From: Scatophagus argus | Lineage: Eukaryota; Chordata; Actinopteri; Scatophagidae | Assembly: GCF_020382885.2 (NCBI RefSeq) | Contig: NC_058499.1 | Coordinates: 315,001 to 379,000 of the forward strand | DNA length: 64,000 nucleotides | Direction of reading: 5' to 3' | Shown: piece by piece, positions 36,137-47,924 of the stretch | How the letters are laid out: each line of letters begins with the position of its first letter | Numbering within the stretch: the first letter of the stretch is position 1 | The notes under the pieces: model-generated | Database searches by the model: none | The model's input: only the letters and a program-made list of their open reading frames with translations | Told to the model about the DNA's origin: nothing | Position numbers and translations under genes: made by a program

Positions 36137-39100
36137 GTGAGTGTGTGTGAGCGTACCTGGAGCGCAGTGGCTGCAGCTCCTGGATGTGGGTGCTGGTGTC
36201 TCTGGTGTCGTAGAGGAGCACTGAGCCGTTGCTCAGACCTGCGTAGACGTAGTTGCTGTTGTCCAAACACCAGCAGCAGCTCCACACGGGTTTGCCTGCA
36301 TTATAAGTCTGCACCACCGTGTTGGTGAGCAGACTGCAGCACACACAGTCAGTACACAATCACGTAGAGGTTTTCCTGTGTGTGTCTGCGTGTGTGCGTG
36401 TGTGTACCTGGTCAGTTTGATGGTGTTGTCCAGGGCAGCAGACAGCAGCAGACTGTCGTTCTGCCTGTTGAAGGACAGACCTCGGATCTGTTTGCTGTGG
36501 ATGGGGACGTACTGACTGGCCTTCATGTTGACAACACTCACCTTCTTCACCCCGCAGCCTGAGGGAGGACACAGAGGGAGTCACACATCACTTCCTGTCT
36601 GTCCACAGCATGTGAAGAACAGTGAACATGAAGCTCAGAGCTTCTTCAAAGGGACTGAAAAACAGCTACACATGATGGCCTGAAGGTGGAGCTAAAGGGA
36701 GGCTCATTCAGCCAGTGCCAATGGCTGAGGAGGAGGAAGGAGGAGGAAGGAGGAGGAGGTCTCACCAGGCACCAGTGTGGAGTGAGGCGAAGGCTGCGAG
36801 GCCAGCAGGCAGCTCAGAGGCTCGCAGAATGATAAAACTCTGGATCCTCCGGCCTGGGACACCAGCACAGCCTTGGAGAAACTGTACTGGGCCGTCTTGG
36901 AGCCGTCCAGCCTCTGAGACGGACCGAGCAGGAGCGAGGACAGTGTCGACGAGGACGATGATGCCGACAAGGAGGACACTGAGCTTCTACCTGCCTGGGC
37001 CATGAGAGCCCTGAGCTCCTACAGACAGAAGAGGACACAAAGTCTGAAGCACATCCACAGACAGGACAGACCTGAGGACGTCACTGAATACAACATGAAT
37101 AAAACTGGAGCAGTCCCTTTAAGACCCACAATAAGATGCACTGAAGGGAAATACTGCTCAAAACCACAAAGGAAGTTCTAGTTCTGACTGTACTAAAGAC
37201 AAAGAGCAGACATGAAATGAACCAAACCCGAACCCAACCCGTCAGCAGGCTCAGTTCGAGGACATTAAAACTCGTACCTGCAGCTCTTGTTGCGCTTGTC
37301 CGTATTTGTTAGTGACAACCTGCAGTTTCAGTTTGTACTGAGCTGATTCCAGTTCAGCCTTCCTCCTCAGAGACTGCTCCTGCTCCAGAGACCTTCACAC
37401 ACATCAAAGGTTTGATTAGAGGCCATCAGTGGCACGAACAGAGCGACACACCGACAGAAGGCAGCTCATGTTGGTGTGTTACAGGCAGTTTAGTTACATT
37501 CTCAGAACAGTAACTTGAAGACAGAGTGTGTATTCAGTACACACGTTGACATGCTGTACAGTCATAAGTCATACATGTGTTTGGCAAGTTTTCCGGCCAC
37601 CTGTTGGTGGGACAGGACAGGTGTGTCTCACAGTAAAAGGTCCCTCTGGGGTGAAGTATTGTTCTGTCCCTCGTACAGACCACATCACTCACTTCTTTAA
37701 GCTCTCCTGCTCCGAGGTGTCGAGCGCTCTCAGCTTCGGCGCGTACAGCAGCACGATGTCTGAACGCTTCGCCTTCTTGTTGCACTGCAAACAGAAGCCA
37801 TCACACAGCAGGAGTCAGACGCGCCACACGACACCACTGATCCAACTTCCTGTTCAGATACAGAGACCCCGCTGACCTGAGGACATTTAGCGGCCGGACC
37901 CTGAGCCTTCAGCCAGCGCTGGATGCACGTGAAGCCGAAGAGGTGCCCACAGCGCAGAGCGGACAGCCTGTGTTCGCCCGCTGTCGTCCACGCCTCGAAG
38001 CAGATGGTGCAGCTGTCACCGTCACCTTCCTCACCGTGCGATGGCGGCGCAGAAGCCGAGGCCACGGGGAGGGGCTAGAGGTGCACAGAAAGATTTTCAA
38101 GACACAAAAATATATGAGTACAGTACAGATTCAAACTGAGGTCAGCGTCAGGCTAAATGTCGGCCCGTACGGTGTAGTCGACAGGTACAGGTGAGGAGAC
38201 TGGCTCACTAACAAACTCTTTTGAAAGGATTCCAATTTTCTGAAACACAAAGTAGGAGAACGAATGAAGAGTCTTAAAAAGCTTCATGTGAAACAAGCTT
38301 TTTCACTTCACACGGTTTAACGAGTGACGTGACCGTTTACATTACATTACATTGTATTTGGCAGACGCTTTTTAAACCCAAAGCGACTTACAATCGAGGA
38401 CATAAACAGTGCGAACCAACATAAGCAGGAGTACGAGAATACAAGAGATTTGCATTACATCTCATAGGCAATTCAGGAGCAGTAAGTTACATTGTCATAC
38501 AACCAAAAGTGTCACGGAACAGGTAGGTTTTCACTTGCTTCTTGAAGGTCTGTAGAGAAGATCCTTGTCTAGTGGCTATTGGTAGTTTGTTCCACCATTG
38601 GGGGACAATTACAGAGAACTAAAGAGTTTAAAGAGGCGAGTCGAGTCGGACTCGTCCCGGCTGGTTGTTCACTTAAATGATTTAGGAAGCCTGCGCTGTC
38701 AGCTTCGATCGCTGACTCCAAAGCAGCAGGAGCACTAGAAAGACGATGGAGAAGATGTGACTGTTACCTGGACGATCTCACCGTGAGCTTCTGTCCCGTC
38801 ACCATCTGCAGCTGAACTGGAGTCTGAACACAGCAGATAAACACAAAACATCCGGACTGTCAGAACTCAACACAGACTCTGCGCTGCTCTGTGAGAACAC
38901 ATTAAGTAAATTCTGGTCAGACTCACTGGTTGGACCAGCTTCCTGTGGTTGTATGTGCTGGATGGGGGAATCGCGGCGGGGACTGGCAGGTGGCAGGGGG
39001 TCGACAGGCTCCGCAGCAGCAGTCGTGCCTTCTTCATCCTCCTCTTCCTCCTCCTCAGACTCGCTGACCTCGGTGGTGCTGCCGGACTCTGGTTCAGCCA

Positions 39101-39590
39101 CGCTGGCAGCCGGCGCTCGCAGCAGGAAATCCGGAAAGCCTCTGGAGGGCGCTGCAGTCTGGCTGGGGTAGTGCACCCTGAGACCCTGCCTGGAGCAGCC
39201 CACACACAGGGTTAACATGTCAGAAGACAAAGAGCTGCTGGGAGGAGACGGGAGAGCAGCGGGTTAGAATGAAGCACATGAGGCATGGACCACGTTTTCT
39301 TTGTACCTCAGTCTCCTCCGTATGGGAGCCCCCTGGGCGGAGGACGGCGTGGCCACTGAGCCGTCGACTGCTCTCTGACTGAACGCCCAAGTGGCAGGAA
39401 GTCTGGGTGGCACACGAGCCGCCGCCCGTCCCCCTTCATTGTCATCTTCATCATCCTCATCCACCTCAGTGCTGCTGCCGGAGTCTGAAATGACGTGTGG
39501 AGCGCTGACGTCCTCAGCGGGTGGAGCAGCACCAACCAGCTGTCTGCTGCCTTGTCCCTCCATCGGAGAGTCCACCTCCATGGCCTCCAT
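33976..39590 (-). CDS. rfwd3: E3 ubiquitin ligase RFWD3
   Basis: RING and WD40 E3 ligase that ubiquitinates RPA and RAD51 at damaged or stalled forks, in the Fanconi anaemia pathway in mammals. The model is 743 residues (human 774) in 13 coding exons, 5' to 3': 39307-39590, 38927-39189, 38768-38823, 38171-38239, 37877-38074, 37693-37784, 37278-37392, 36766-37018, 36408-36558, 36157-36333, 35229-35443, 34689-34903, 33976-34119. The start is the MEAMEVD methionine, because the acceptor at 39606 lies 15 nt upstream. The N-terminal region is acidic and disordered ([12 protein letters not shown] near residue 140). The RING spans about 246-294 (CTIC, CGHLF, KCPQCNKK), a coiled coil about 310-359, and WD40 repeats run from about 400 to the end ([14 protein letters not shown], ending KLYRWE). 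Two introns are almost filled by simple repeats that touch splice sites. Gene order with glg1 and mlkl matches mammals. Confidence 0.96.
34120..34440 (-). repeat. Polypurine (GGAGGA/GCAAGA) tract at an rfwd3 acceptor
   Basis: About 320 bases almost purely purine on the + strand, in imperfect units such as GGAGGAGAAGGAGCAAGAG. In the rfwd3 transcript this is a very long pyrimidine tract that ends directly at the acceptor of the last coding exon (34119). The long translated frames across it are compositional artefacts. Confidence 0.9.
35560..36145 (-). repeat. Compound CA/GA satellite filling an rfwd3 intron
   Basis: About 590 bases of alternating (TG)n and (GA)n. A higher-order unit with GTGTGTGAAAGAGTGTGTGA recurs at about 35,650, 35,835, 35,955 and 36,090. 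The tract ends about 10 bases from the donor at 36,156. Frames here, which translate as runs of His/Thr and Ser/Leu, are not genes. Confidence 0.92.
38335..38625. repeat. Dispersed fish repeat in rfwd3 intron
   Basis: Starts with TTACATTACATTGTATTTGG, followed by CAGACGCTTT and AAAGCGACTTACAAT. It contains a GGTAGGTTTTCACTTGCTTC block and ends near GTTCCACCATTGGGGGACAA. I recognise this wording as a widespread fish interspersed repeat. It has no coding capacity. Confidence 0.65.
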
Positions 39591-39607
39591 CTGCTCAGCA
39601 GTACACT

Positions 39608-39665
39608 GAATAGAACAGAAAGCTTTATTGTCATTATACTTACTGTACAATGAAATCTGGTTGGG
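39608..39665. repeat. Short LINE-tail-like fragment next to the rfwd3 start exon
   Basis: Text CTTTATTGTCATTATACTTA, then GTACAATGAAATCT, is typical of the 3' ends of fish LINE/SINE elements. It begins 1-2 bases beyond the acceptor of the first coding exon of rfwd3, so it forms the end of that intron. Confidence 0.45.
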
Positions 39666-40720
39666 TCTCCCTAGTGAGCTCACAACACATTACATTCATC
39701 CCAACAGTCAGCATTCACATCACAGCATTGATATTCACATGTGAACGGACAATAGATGAAACAGTAAAGATATTCTGCTACTGAGACAGTTCAAAACGAC
39801 GCTCTGTCAACACATCACGTCAGCAACATTTCACAGTAAACCCCAGCTTTCTGTGCGCTGTGAAGCACATAAGTTAGTTTAAAAAAATAAACAAATAAGA
39901 AAAACAGAAGAAAAAAATCATGTTCATTGTCTGTTCTGGGATTTGGGGGTGGAAAACCAGCATGCAGTTGTTCAGAAAGATGGTTATGATCTCCATGGTA
40001 ACACCAAACCCCACCTGCTCCACTGGCTCATCCAGCAGCACAGGGCAGAAGTCCACCACCCTGTCAAACAACTGAACTGACTCTGAAAGCTTCACACAAA
40101 CTGGGCTCCAACCAGCTGCACCGAATACACCGCCTACAAGAGGCTAACTCACGTTTACAGACACGGCATATACAGTTAAAGATTAGTCTGACTGTCAAGT
40201 CCAACTGCCCAACAATCTATCTTCATAATTTATTAATACAGCTGCGATCTGCCTCCGCTGTGCTCCCCCAGCCAGGCCGCGCCTTCAGCGGCCGAGGACT
40301 GAACTGGAGACCGAGGTCCCCGAGGCCTCCGGGCAAAACTAGTGTTAGCTAAATGTAGCCGCTTGACTTTATTCCAGGCTTTACTCGGGGTGATTCTGAT
40401 GCAGTTTCTTAGCATGTAAGCACCGCTATAGAATAATATAGAGAAAAGTAATGGATTCTCCGTTTGGATGCTGTAGGAACAACGGACGCTGGAGCTAAAC
40501 TGCGCGTTCGGGAGGTTGTGAGGCTGCGTTTAACAGTTTAAACTACGATTTGATTAAAGTCAGTGCATAACTGACCCATTCTGATGTTAACTGTGGTGTC
40601 GTTGCTGTACAAACGCTTCCGGAGATGAGTGTGGCTGGTCGGCTGGTTAGCGCAGCTAGTTTGTTAGCTATCAGCCTTGGGTCTGCTCGCGTTGTAGCGG
40701 CGCGGCAAGCGGCCACCTAC

Positions 40721-40790
40721 CTGTATGGAAGTGAAGGCTTAACAACAGCTGCTGATCCTGAAACGCACGCACGGTGACAACATGGCTCCA
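40721..40790 (-). other. rfwd3: Putative non-coding first exon of rfwd3
   Basis: A GT donor on the - strand (GTAGGT, just below 40,721) follows a GC-rich stretch upstream of the rfwd3 start exon. Intron 39,606-40,720 would join this exon to the start-codon exon. The upstream limit and transcription start are guesses; the promoter should lie at about 40,790-40,960. Confidence 0.45.
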
Positions 40791-41204
40791 AACAAACTCA
40801 TCACGCGGGGCTGCCAGGGGTGACTTTACGGTTCACTTTAATGCAGTCAGGAGTGTTCACGTTAATCCAGACAGGTCCGCGGTCAAGGCTCGAATCTCCC
40901 GGCGCCAGTTCACTCTGCCCGCCCCATCCTGCTGCGACGTCACCGCCAAAGATCGTATATGGGCAAGATGAATCACACCTCATAATCTCTTTGATGAACT
41001 TGGTAGCAAAAGTCGCCAAGGCAGTTTAGAAGGACTTTACCGCGTTTACCGTAAACAGTAAGTATTATGTTTGTAACAACAGTTTCAAAATTTTACATAA
41101 AATGTACCCTTCTAACTGTTTTATTGTTAAGTTTACAGAGAGGCGTTATGTTATCCAGATGATGTTGCTTTTGAATATATGATTAACTTCATTATTTTGA
41201 TTTT

Positions 41205-41424
41205 TTTTCAATTTTATTATACTTTATTAATCCCAAACTGGGAAATTAGGGGTTAAGTGCCTTACTCAAGCGCGCATCAGCTGGCTAATGGGGGGTCGGG
41301 GGGTTACACATTATTAGTCACTCCAACAGAGTCAAATTTTGCCTGCCAGTCCAGGGTGGAATCAAACCGACGACCCTCTGGTCACAAACCGCTTCTCAAA
41401 CCTCTAGGCCACGGATGCCCCCAA
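41205..41424 (-). repeat. tRNA-derived SINE with LINE-like tail
   Basis: On the - strand the head has an A-box-like GTGGCCTAGAGGTT and a B box GGTTTGATTCC about 40 nt later. The 3' end near 41,215-41,250 (TTTGGGATTAATAAAGTATA on the - strand) resembles fish LINE 3' ends, as expected for a SINE that borrows LINE machinery. It lies just beyond the mlkl 3' end. Confidence 0.7.
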
Positions 41425-42164
41425 CATCTGCTAAATTTTTATTTTATTCACAAGCATTGGTGATATCTTGGCAATATATTAGTAAATATTCCCTACATTT
41501 CTATCTCTGTAGACTGTAGATGGATGTCATCGTATCTGTCTGATGAGATCATCATTTTCATTGTCATGTTTCCAGTGTTATACACAACTTTATCCTTTGG
41601 CTATCATTTCAACCGCTAAACATTTACTAAACCGCAATACCACAGCGCAGGGATATTCAAGTGATTTGGCAGAGTGGTTCATTTCAGAGTAAAGTTTATG
41701 TCATGCTGACACAAAGGATAAAAGAGGAACAAGCCTGCAACAAACAACTTTATGTGAAACACTGAGTTTGTTGTGAGTAACAGATTTGTTGCAGCATTGA
41801 GATGAGGCCTTCTCAGTTTGATGAGAGGCAGTTACAGCAGCTGCTGTGCGCTGGTCTTCATACCAGGTTGGTACATGTGTGACTGTCCAGGGTAGTGAAG
41901 ACCTGATCGCACAGTCATGTCAAAAACACACAGACAGAGCCATAAGAAGGCTGAGCTTTTGGAAACAGATTTGAACAGTATGAGATGCTTATGCAAGAGT
42001 TACAGCCAACTGAAACACAAACTTATGGCTTTTGGTACCTGCTAAACCTTCCTGTGAAGAATAAAGACATTATCAGCAAGTTACAGGCTGGGTTCATCAT
42101 TTCACAGATGTGCTCGTCCTCCTGGAGGTGAGTAGAAACCCTGAGTCCTGCTGCCAGAGGGCTT
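41425..42164 (-). other. mlkl: mlkl 3' flank, possibly 3' UTR
   Basis: Non-coding stretch between the mlkl stop and the SINE. AATAAA-type signals on the - strand at 41438-41443 and 41443-41448 lie about 720 bases after the stop and could terminate the transcript. Nothing else is recognised. Confidence 0.4.
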
Positions 42165-45100
42165 TCATTGATCCTCCAACTGTGCCACCGCAGTGCGCAG
42201 TTTATCCACCAGTGCTGCAGAGGAGAAAGACAGCCACAATTTATTAATCAATGACACTTTTTAAACATGTCAAATTATGTTAAAGCATGTAGGAAAAATG
42301 TCCTCCATAAACACTCAATAGAGGCAACTCACCTCCAGCAGACGGTCTGTGAAAGCTGTCATAGGCCCGACAGGCTTTGATCAGATGTCCCAGTGCTGCA
42401 GGACAGTCGGCAGGGAGCGGCTCCTGAAATTTCTCCTCGCACACTTTCTGATAGATGTCCTGATCCGAGAAACCTGCAACAAAAGTGACAGCACATTAAA
42501 GAACAAACGTAGAAGCCAGCAATTCTATAGTTTAATTTATTTTCATCCATTCATGCAGCCTGGCTTCATGGATGGCAGTGTTGGTGGGCCCTGCTGAGGT
42601 ACCTCTGAGCAGGACCCAGGAGACCTGTGTAGACAAAGGCTGAATGAATGAATAGAAATGAACTGCACACACTGTATAAAATGAATTGTATTTGAATGAT
42701 TCTAAATGAGTGTCAAACAGAAGCCAAACAGTTTGTGCAAAAGCGTGATTCTCCGGCAAGTCAGTGCAAAATTATGTCACTTGGTGCCCATTTTAAGCAA
42801 CATGACTTCACGCTGACCACAGCCGCTGTGGGCTGAGAAAGAGGAAACGTCTCGTCAAGCCTGCAGGAGGTGAGCACTCGATGCTGAAAACAGTTGACTG
42901 CTATGATCTGCAGATACACACCTTCAAAAGGTCTCCTACGGGTCGCAATTTCCCACAGGACCACTCCAAAGCTGAAAGACAACGTTTACATGTTGTTGAG
43001 GACACATTTTATTTGGTTCTCTTCACTTGAAATGTGCACAGTTTGAAATCCGAATTTAACATCCAGTATGTAACTTGCTCATGTATAACGTGGGAACTTG
43101 AAGCTTTCTTGAAAGTTGTAATTAATGATGAATAAATCATTTACTAATGCTTTATATTAAATTTTAAGAAGAAGAGCATTTGGGTTGCCAGGTGGGTGTT
43201 TTAATTTGTCATCTGAACGGCTGCAGAGCATCTGGACCAGATAAGATAAGATAGGTAGATAGATCTAGATAGATAGATTTAATAGTCCCGCACTGGGGAA
43301 AAATCCCACTGAACGCTCTGCATGTATAACAGCCACCCACTGACATGTGAGCGCCCCCAAAGTGAAGCCCAAACATCTGCATCGCCCCCTGGTGGCTGGC
43401 TACAGTACACCTCCCCCCCAAACGCATTTTTCATATTCAGCGTTTACCCTGCGTGCCACGAGTCAGCACTGGTTATTATGAAACATAAGTTTAATAACTT
43501 CGAGAAATTTAATCAAGTAATCCTTGACGGTGTACCTCCAATCTGAGGCCACATATTTGCAAATGCAGTTACTTACGTTGTGTAATCTGTAATCTGTTTT
43601 TGGTAACTGACCTGTACATCTCATATGCTTTGCTGTAGACGTGGTTGATGTCGCTGAGCATCTGAGGAGGGGAGTAGCACAGAGACCTCGTCTGTTTGTT
43701 CTTTGCTACCTTTTTTAGCGACGTCTCGGTTTTTGCCAGCTCAAAACCTCCCAGCTGTAAAAAAAAAACACCATCCTCAAATTTAACCCCCGTTGACCAG
43801 CCACTTCAATCCCACCATTTATCAATAATCCCAGCATGCACTGGTCTCAGCACCTTGACTGTGTAGTCCTTAGCCACCAGGAACTTGCTGCTGTTGATGC
43901 ATCCGTGAACCTTAGACTTTACCTCTGTCTGGTGCAGCCTGAGAGACAGCAGTGAAAATCATCTTCTTTAGTAAATAATACAATTTAATGTTGCGCTAGA
44001 GAAATGTACCACTTCCTGAAGTATATCAGTAACACAATATAAATTCCATATACTGTGACAGTGGATTTATCTGAGTGATTGTGGGTGCTTGAATGAGCCC
44101 TCCCCCCTTCTTCTCTCCGTGTTTCCATCATGCCTCATACAACATAAAATGAATCACTGCAGACTCACCTGTAGAGTCCTTTTGCTGCATCCAGACACAT
44201 ACATGCTTTCCTGGTCCAGGACAGTTGGCAGTCAGAGTCCAGGACCTGACGGAGGCTTCCCTTCTCACAGTACTCCATGATGATGAGGAACTGAGGGCTG
44301 GGTCCTATCGCCAGGCCACATCACATTACTGTCATTTTCAAGGCTGAAGGTGCCTGAGATTCACCTGCTCCAGGTAACTCACCATCCTCCTCCAGCACGC
44401 AGATGCCAAACATTCGCAGGATGTTGGGCGACTCAAACCGCTTCATTGTTTCAACTTCCTTATTGAAAACAGACCGCACCTCCCTACATATAGACACAGT
44501 GAGGGACGAATACAGTACGTCACATATTTATACACACTGATACACAAGGCTGTGTGCAAATACAAAGACCGAGTTCACTGTTTGACTCACTGGCAGGGGC
44601 GGACGAAGTTTGACTAAGTAGAAATAGCACAGTGTAACGCAAGTATATACATTATCTAATATTTTGTGTTATTATTTTTGATATTTATCTCTGAACGAAA
44701 AATAACTGCTTTTCTTAACTGGAGGATGTGATTTTAAGTGGGAGTTGTGGGCACAGACCTCGGGCTGGTGTTCACAGGTTCCGTGTATCTCTTGACGGCC
44801 ACCTGGAATCCATGATACTCCCCCCTGTAGACCTCTGAGGTCCCTGTTGTCATGAAAGGCACTTTGGGATCATCGAGATACTTGATCTCGTCTGGTTTGA
44901 TCATTCGGATGACTTCGTCAGTGATGCTGGGCTTACTCACTGTGAAAATAAAGAAAGAAGCTGCTGACGGAGGCTCAGCACACACTCAGTCACGCTTTTT
45001 TCACAGCGCAAGGCTGCAACACAATGAACCATATTCTTTATCTGTATTTCAACAACAGCATATTAAAAATCAGGCCGTCTGTTCTTGTTGCAGAACCGCC

Positions 45101-47817
45101 TCTTCACATAAGAGATGTTGCTGAGGGAAACGGGCAAAGACTAATCAGGGCTCTTAAAACATCAAAATGATGTGTGGTCATGCTTAAAGAGCAAAGCCCT
45201 TAATAATGACATAACAATGACATTAAGATGGTCTTCCTGAAGGCTCACATGACAGCTACTGCAACACCAGTTTTTAAATGCAGTGACCCTCACAGGCCCA
45301 TCAGTGACCAAGCAGCAGTATCACACATAGTAGAGAAATGGGGCGAAGAGGGACTGATCTGGACCAAGTCCACCTTTTCCCTGGACCCAGTGCAGTTAGG
45401 ATTTAGAGCCAATCACTCTACAGTTAACTGCATCTTTATGGAGACAGTTGAATGGTTAAAGGCTGTGCTTTAAATCTTTGACACTGTAAATCATGCTGTC
45501 CTCCTCTCTAAGATATAGATTTCTCTCCACATGCACTGAGGTGGAGTCACACCTCTGTGACAAATCTCAAACTGTCAGAGACCACAAGTGCTGTCAGCTC
45601 CACAAGCATCCCACAAGGATCCATAGTTGGCCCACTTCTAGTTAGCTTATATGTTGATGATCTGCCATCCATTTGCCTAATGTGTGTTCACAGCAATACA
45701 AAAAGCCCAGGTGCTTCCAATGGCTCGTGTTACTGAAAGGTTAAACCACTGCTGTACAACTGAAAGTGCTCATATGTGTTTCAGAATAAAACAGAAGTCA
45801 GGACAAATGGAAGGAACACTTTGGTCTGAAGTGCTCACAGTGTTTGTCTGCTTCCTTAAAGGCTCATCTCGTCTTGTTGTGTCTCAGACGATGTGAGCCT
45901 GAAACACCGTGGAAACAGTTTGATAAAACAAAGTAAGAAGCAACATGTCAAGTGTAAGCTGGTGAGTTGGGAGAAATTCATCTATGAAACACGACCCAAC
46001 AATTATATTTATACTTCACAGTGAAATAGACAATAAAATGCTAGTGGATTAAAGATATCAGCATGGGCATAACTAAAGTATAACAACTACTTCTACTGCT
46101 ACGGCTTGTAGTACTACCTGCAATAGCAGTACTGACGCTGTAGCTTGTGCCCTTGCAAAGTCATTTTCTTAACAAACTTCCAACAAAATCCTGCTGTCAT
46201 ATATTTAGGTGTTCTGGTGTACTCACACATCTCCATGACATTTTCCACTTTGCTTTTGAGGTGTTCGAATTCTCTCATCATGGCCTCTGTTTTCTCCTGC
46301 TGGCTCTTCATGTGGTCCAGAAGCACTAGGAGACAAAGAAACACTGATGGAACAAAGGCAAGCAGACACTGAATCCTGATCTCACACATGGACTTAACTG
46401 GACTGAGAGCTCGTATCTTTCAGCGTTCATGTTTGCTCTATTGCCACACACAACGAGTGGAGTGAAGAAAAGACAAATTGAGGGAAGGTCGACGCCATTC
46501 TGGTCTTTGCAACATAGAAAAGGTTCTTGTACCGTTTCAGTTTGACCAGTTGAAAAGTATCGTGAAGCTTTTAGTTGACCTTTAAAGAAAGACATTTTAC
46601 TTTTACCAACCATGTTTTTGTATTTGCTCAATAAATGAACCATATTATTCTAAATTGAACCAACCTCCGGAGTTTATAGGGAGCTGGAAACTCCACTCAA
46701 GACTCAAGTTCCTCTCATGGGAATGAAGCATTCATGTCATACCGCAGCCACTGCTAATGTTGGGAAAGTTCACTTTCTACATGAACCAGTTCAAAGTTCA
46801 GTTCACAAATCTTAAAATGAACAGTAGTTCAGTTCATAGTTCATAATTCAAAATTTTGAACTAAGCTCAAGGTTCCTAAAATGAACTAGTTCATAGTTCT
46901 TTTCTCTCTTCAATACTCTGCTGCGAGCTATTATTTGTCAAAATTATTGCCACAGACCATGGAGAACCACAGACTATTATTTTATCAGTTTTAACACTGA
47001 AACTATGAGTCAGATTCATCTTCGTATCAAACGCCGTAGAGTCTGAGCGGTCTGTTGGGATGACCAGTTTCTCTTCAACACGGCACATCAGACTTTGCAC
47101 AGCCAACTATGAAATCATCCAACTGTTCTGAGTTGTTCAATGTTGTGAACACAAGTCGGAAACAATCTTTAAAACTTTTCTGGAGCGTAAAAAAAAGCCT
47201 GCCTAAAGTTTTTTGCATTTGTAATTGTCTAGAAATGTGATAATTTCAACAATGTATTGCTTTAAAGATCAAGTTGAAGCTCACGCAGAGCAACTGAACT
47301 GGTTTCTGTTGTCTTTACTCGTCATACAAGAAAATTGTCATCCACAAGCGGAGCATCAGTTTCCCTCACATCTCTTCAGTTCCCTGTCGTCCTCCCTCCC
47401 GTCCACCTCGTCCTCTTTCTCTCTGGAGGTCAGTTCAAACACCTGGTACAGCAGGCCCCCCTGCTCCACCTGCAGAGCTCCAGACAGGACCTGGAAGGCA
47501 TCGTTGAGACGTTCGTTCACGCTGTTGAACTCGTCTCCGTGGCTACTGGAGTTGAGGATGCGCTCCATCCAGTTGGCCAAAGTGTACTTCCTGATGAGCT
47601 CCTGCGCTGAGTTCAGAGTGATGCAGAGCTCCTTCAGAGCATTTTCAACGTCAGCAGAGGTTTGTCCCCGCCCTCTCTGTTGGATGGACCTCACCAGCTC
47701 TTCCAGGGCTTTGACCCGGTCAGAAACACGTCGGCAGCGCTTCTTGTTGGCCTTCACATTCTCCACCAGGGTGTAGATCTGTGTGGCCACGGACAGGATG
47801 GGGTCTATGAAGTCCAT
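42165..47817 (-). CDS. mlkl: Mixed lineage kinase domain-like pseudokinase
   Basis: Terminal effector of necroptosis. After RIPK3 phosphorylation the N-terminal four-helix bundle oligomerises and permeabilises the plasma membrane. The model is 477 residues (human 471) in 10 coding exons, 5' to 3': 47370-47817, 46227-46325, 44759-44939, 44383-44483, 44169-44304, 43854-43938, 43612-43754, 42922-42971, 42333-42473, 42165-42214. The 4HB domain is residues 1-125 ([20 protein letters not shown] matches the human helix). The brace spans about 150-182 and the pseudokinase about 205-460. VAVK keeps the ATP-site lysine (K232). The catalytic HRD is replaced by HGC (333-335; HGK in human) and DFG by GFE (353-355), as in MLKL. 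Adjacent Thr-Ser (361-362) sit where RIPK3 phosphorylates human T357/S358. A LINE fragment lies in the second intron. A putative non-coding exon is near 49,860. Very confident. Confidence 0.95.
43230..43300. repeat. GATA-rich simple repeat
   Basis: GATAAGATAAGATAGGTAGA with related units, followed by TTTAATAGTCCCGCACTGGG, which resembles fish retroelement tails. It lies in an mlkl intron. Confidence 0.6.
43325..43425. repeat. Dispersed repeat, copy 1
   Basis: Shares AAAGTGAAGCCCAAACATC, then CGCCCCCTGGTGGCTGGCT, with the sequence at about 59,060-59,135 in the same orientation. Both copies are non-coding. Confidence 0.65.
45225..45900 (+). mobile_element. Degenerate LINE reverse-transcriptase fragment
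   Basis: Broken frames give successive reverse-transcriptase pieces in the right order: a [15 protein letters not shown]-like stretch with [13 protein letters not shown] (about 45,295-45,440), then DTVNHAVL (about 45,480), [18 protein letters not shown] (about 45,610-45,660). Stops and shifts interrupt each piece. It lies antisense in the mlkl intron between coding exons 2 and 3. Confidence 0.8.
46764..46905. repeat. AGTTCA-motif repeat
   Basis: Many degenerate copies of AGTTCA and TGAAC in both orientations, including TGAACTAGTTCA, a palindrome. It resembles the sub-terminal repeats of hAT-type DNA transposons, but the ends are not defined. It lies in the first mlkl coding intron. Confidence 0.4.
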
Positions 47818-47924
47818 TATCAGCTGGAGAGAAAGACAGGAAGTTATCTGACCTGCAAATAAAGTTTAAGTGAGCCACAGTTAACTGAAATAACCCGAAC
47901 TGAACCAAACTGAACTGAAGCGTG

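Noticed and set aside
35482-36359. Long frames rich in Ser-Leu and His-Thr on the - strand and Arg/Glu-Val on the + strand
   Set aside because: They are translations of the CA/GA satellite in an rfwd3 intron. Only the ends overlap the true exon 36157-36333.
47225-47776. 183-codon frame on the + strand
   Set aside because: Antisense to the first coding exon of mlkl, with no homology of its own.
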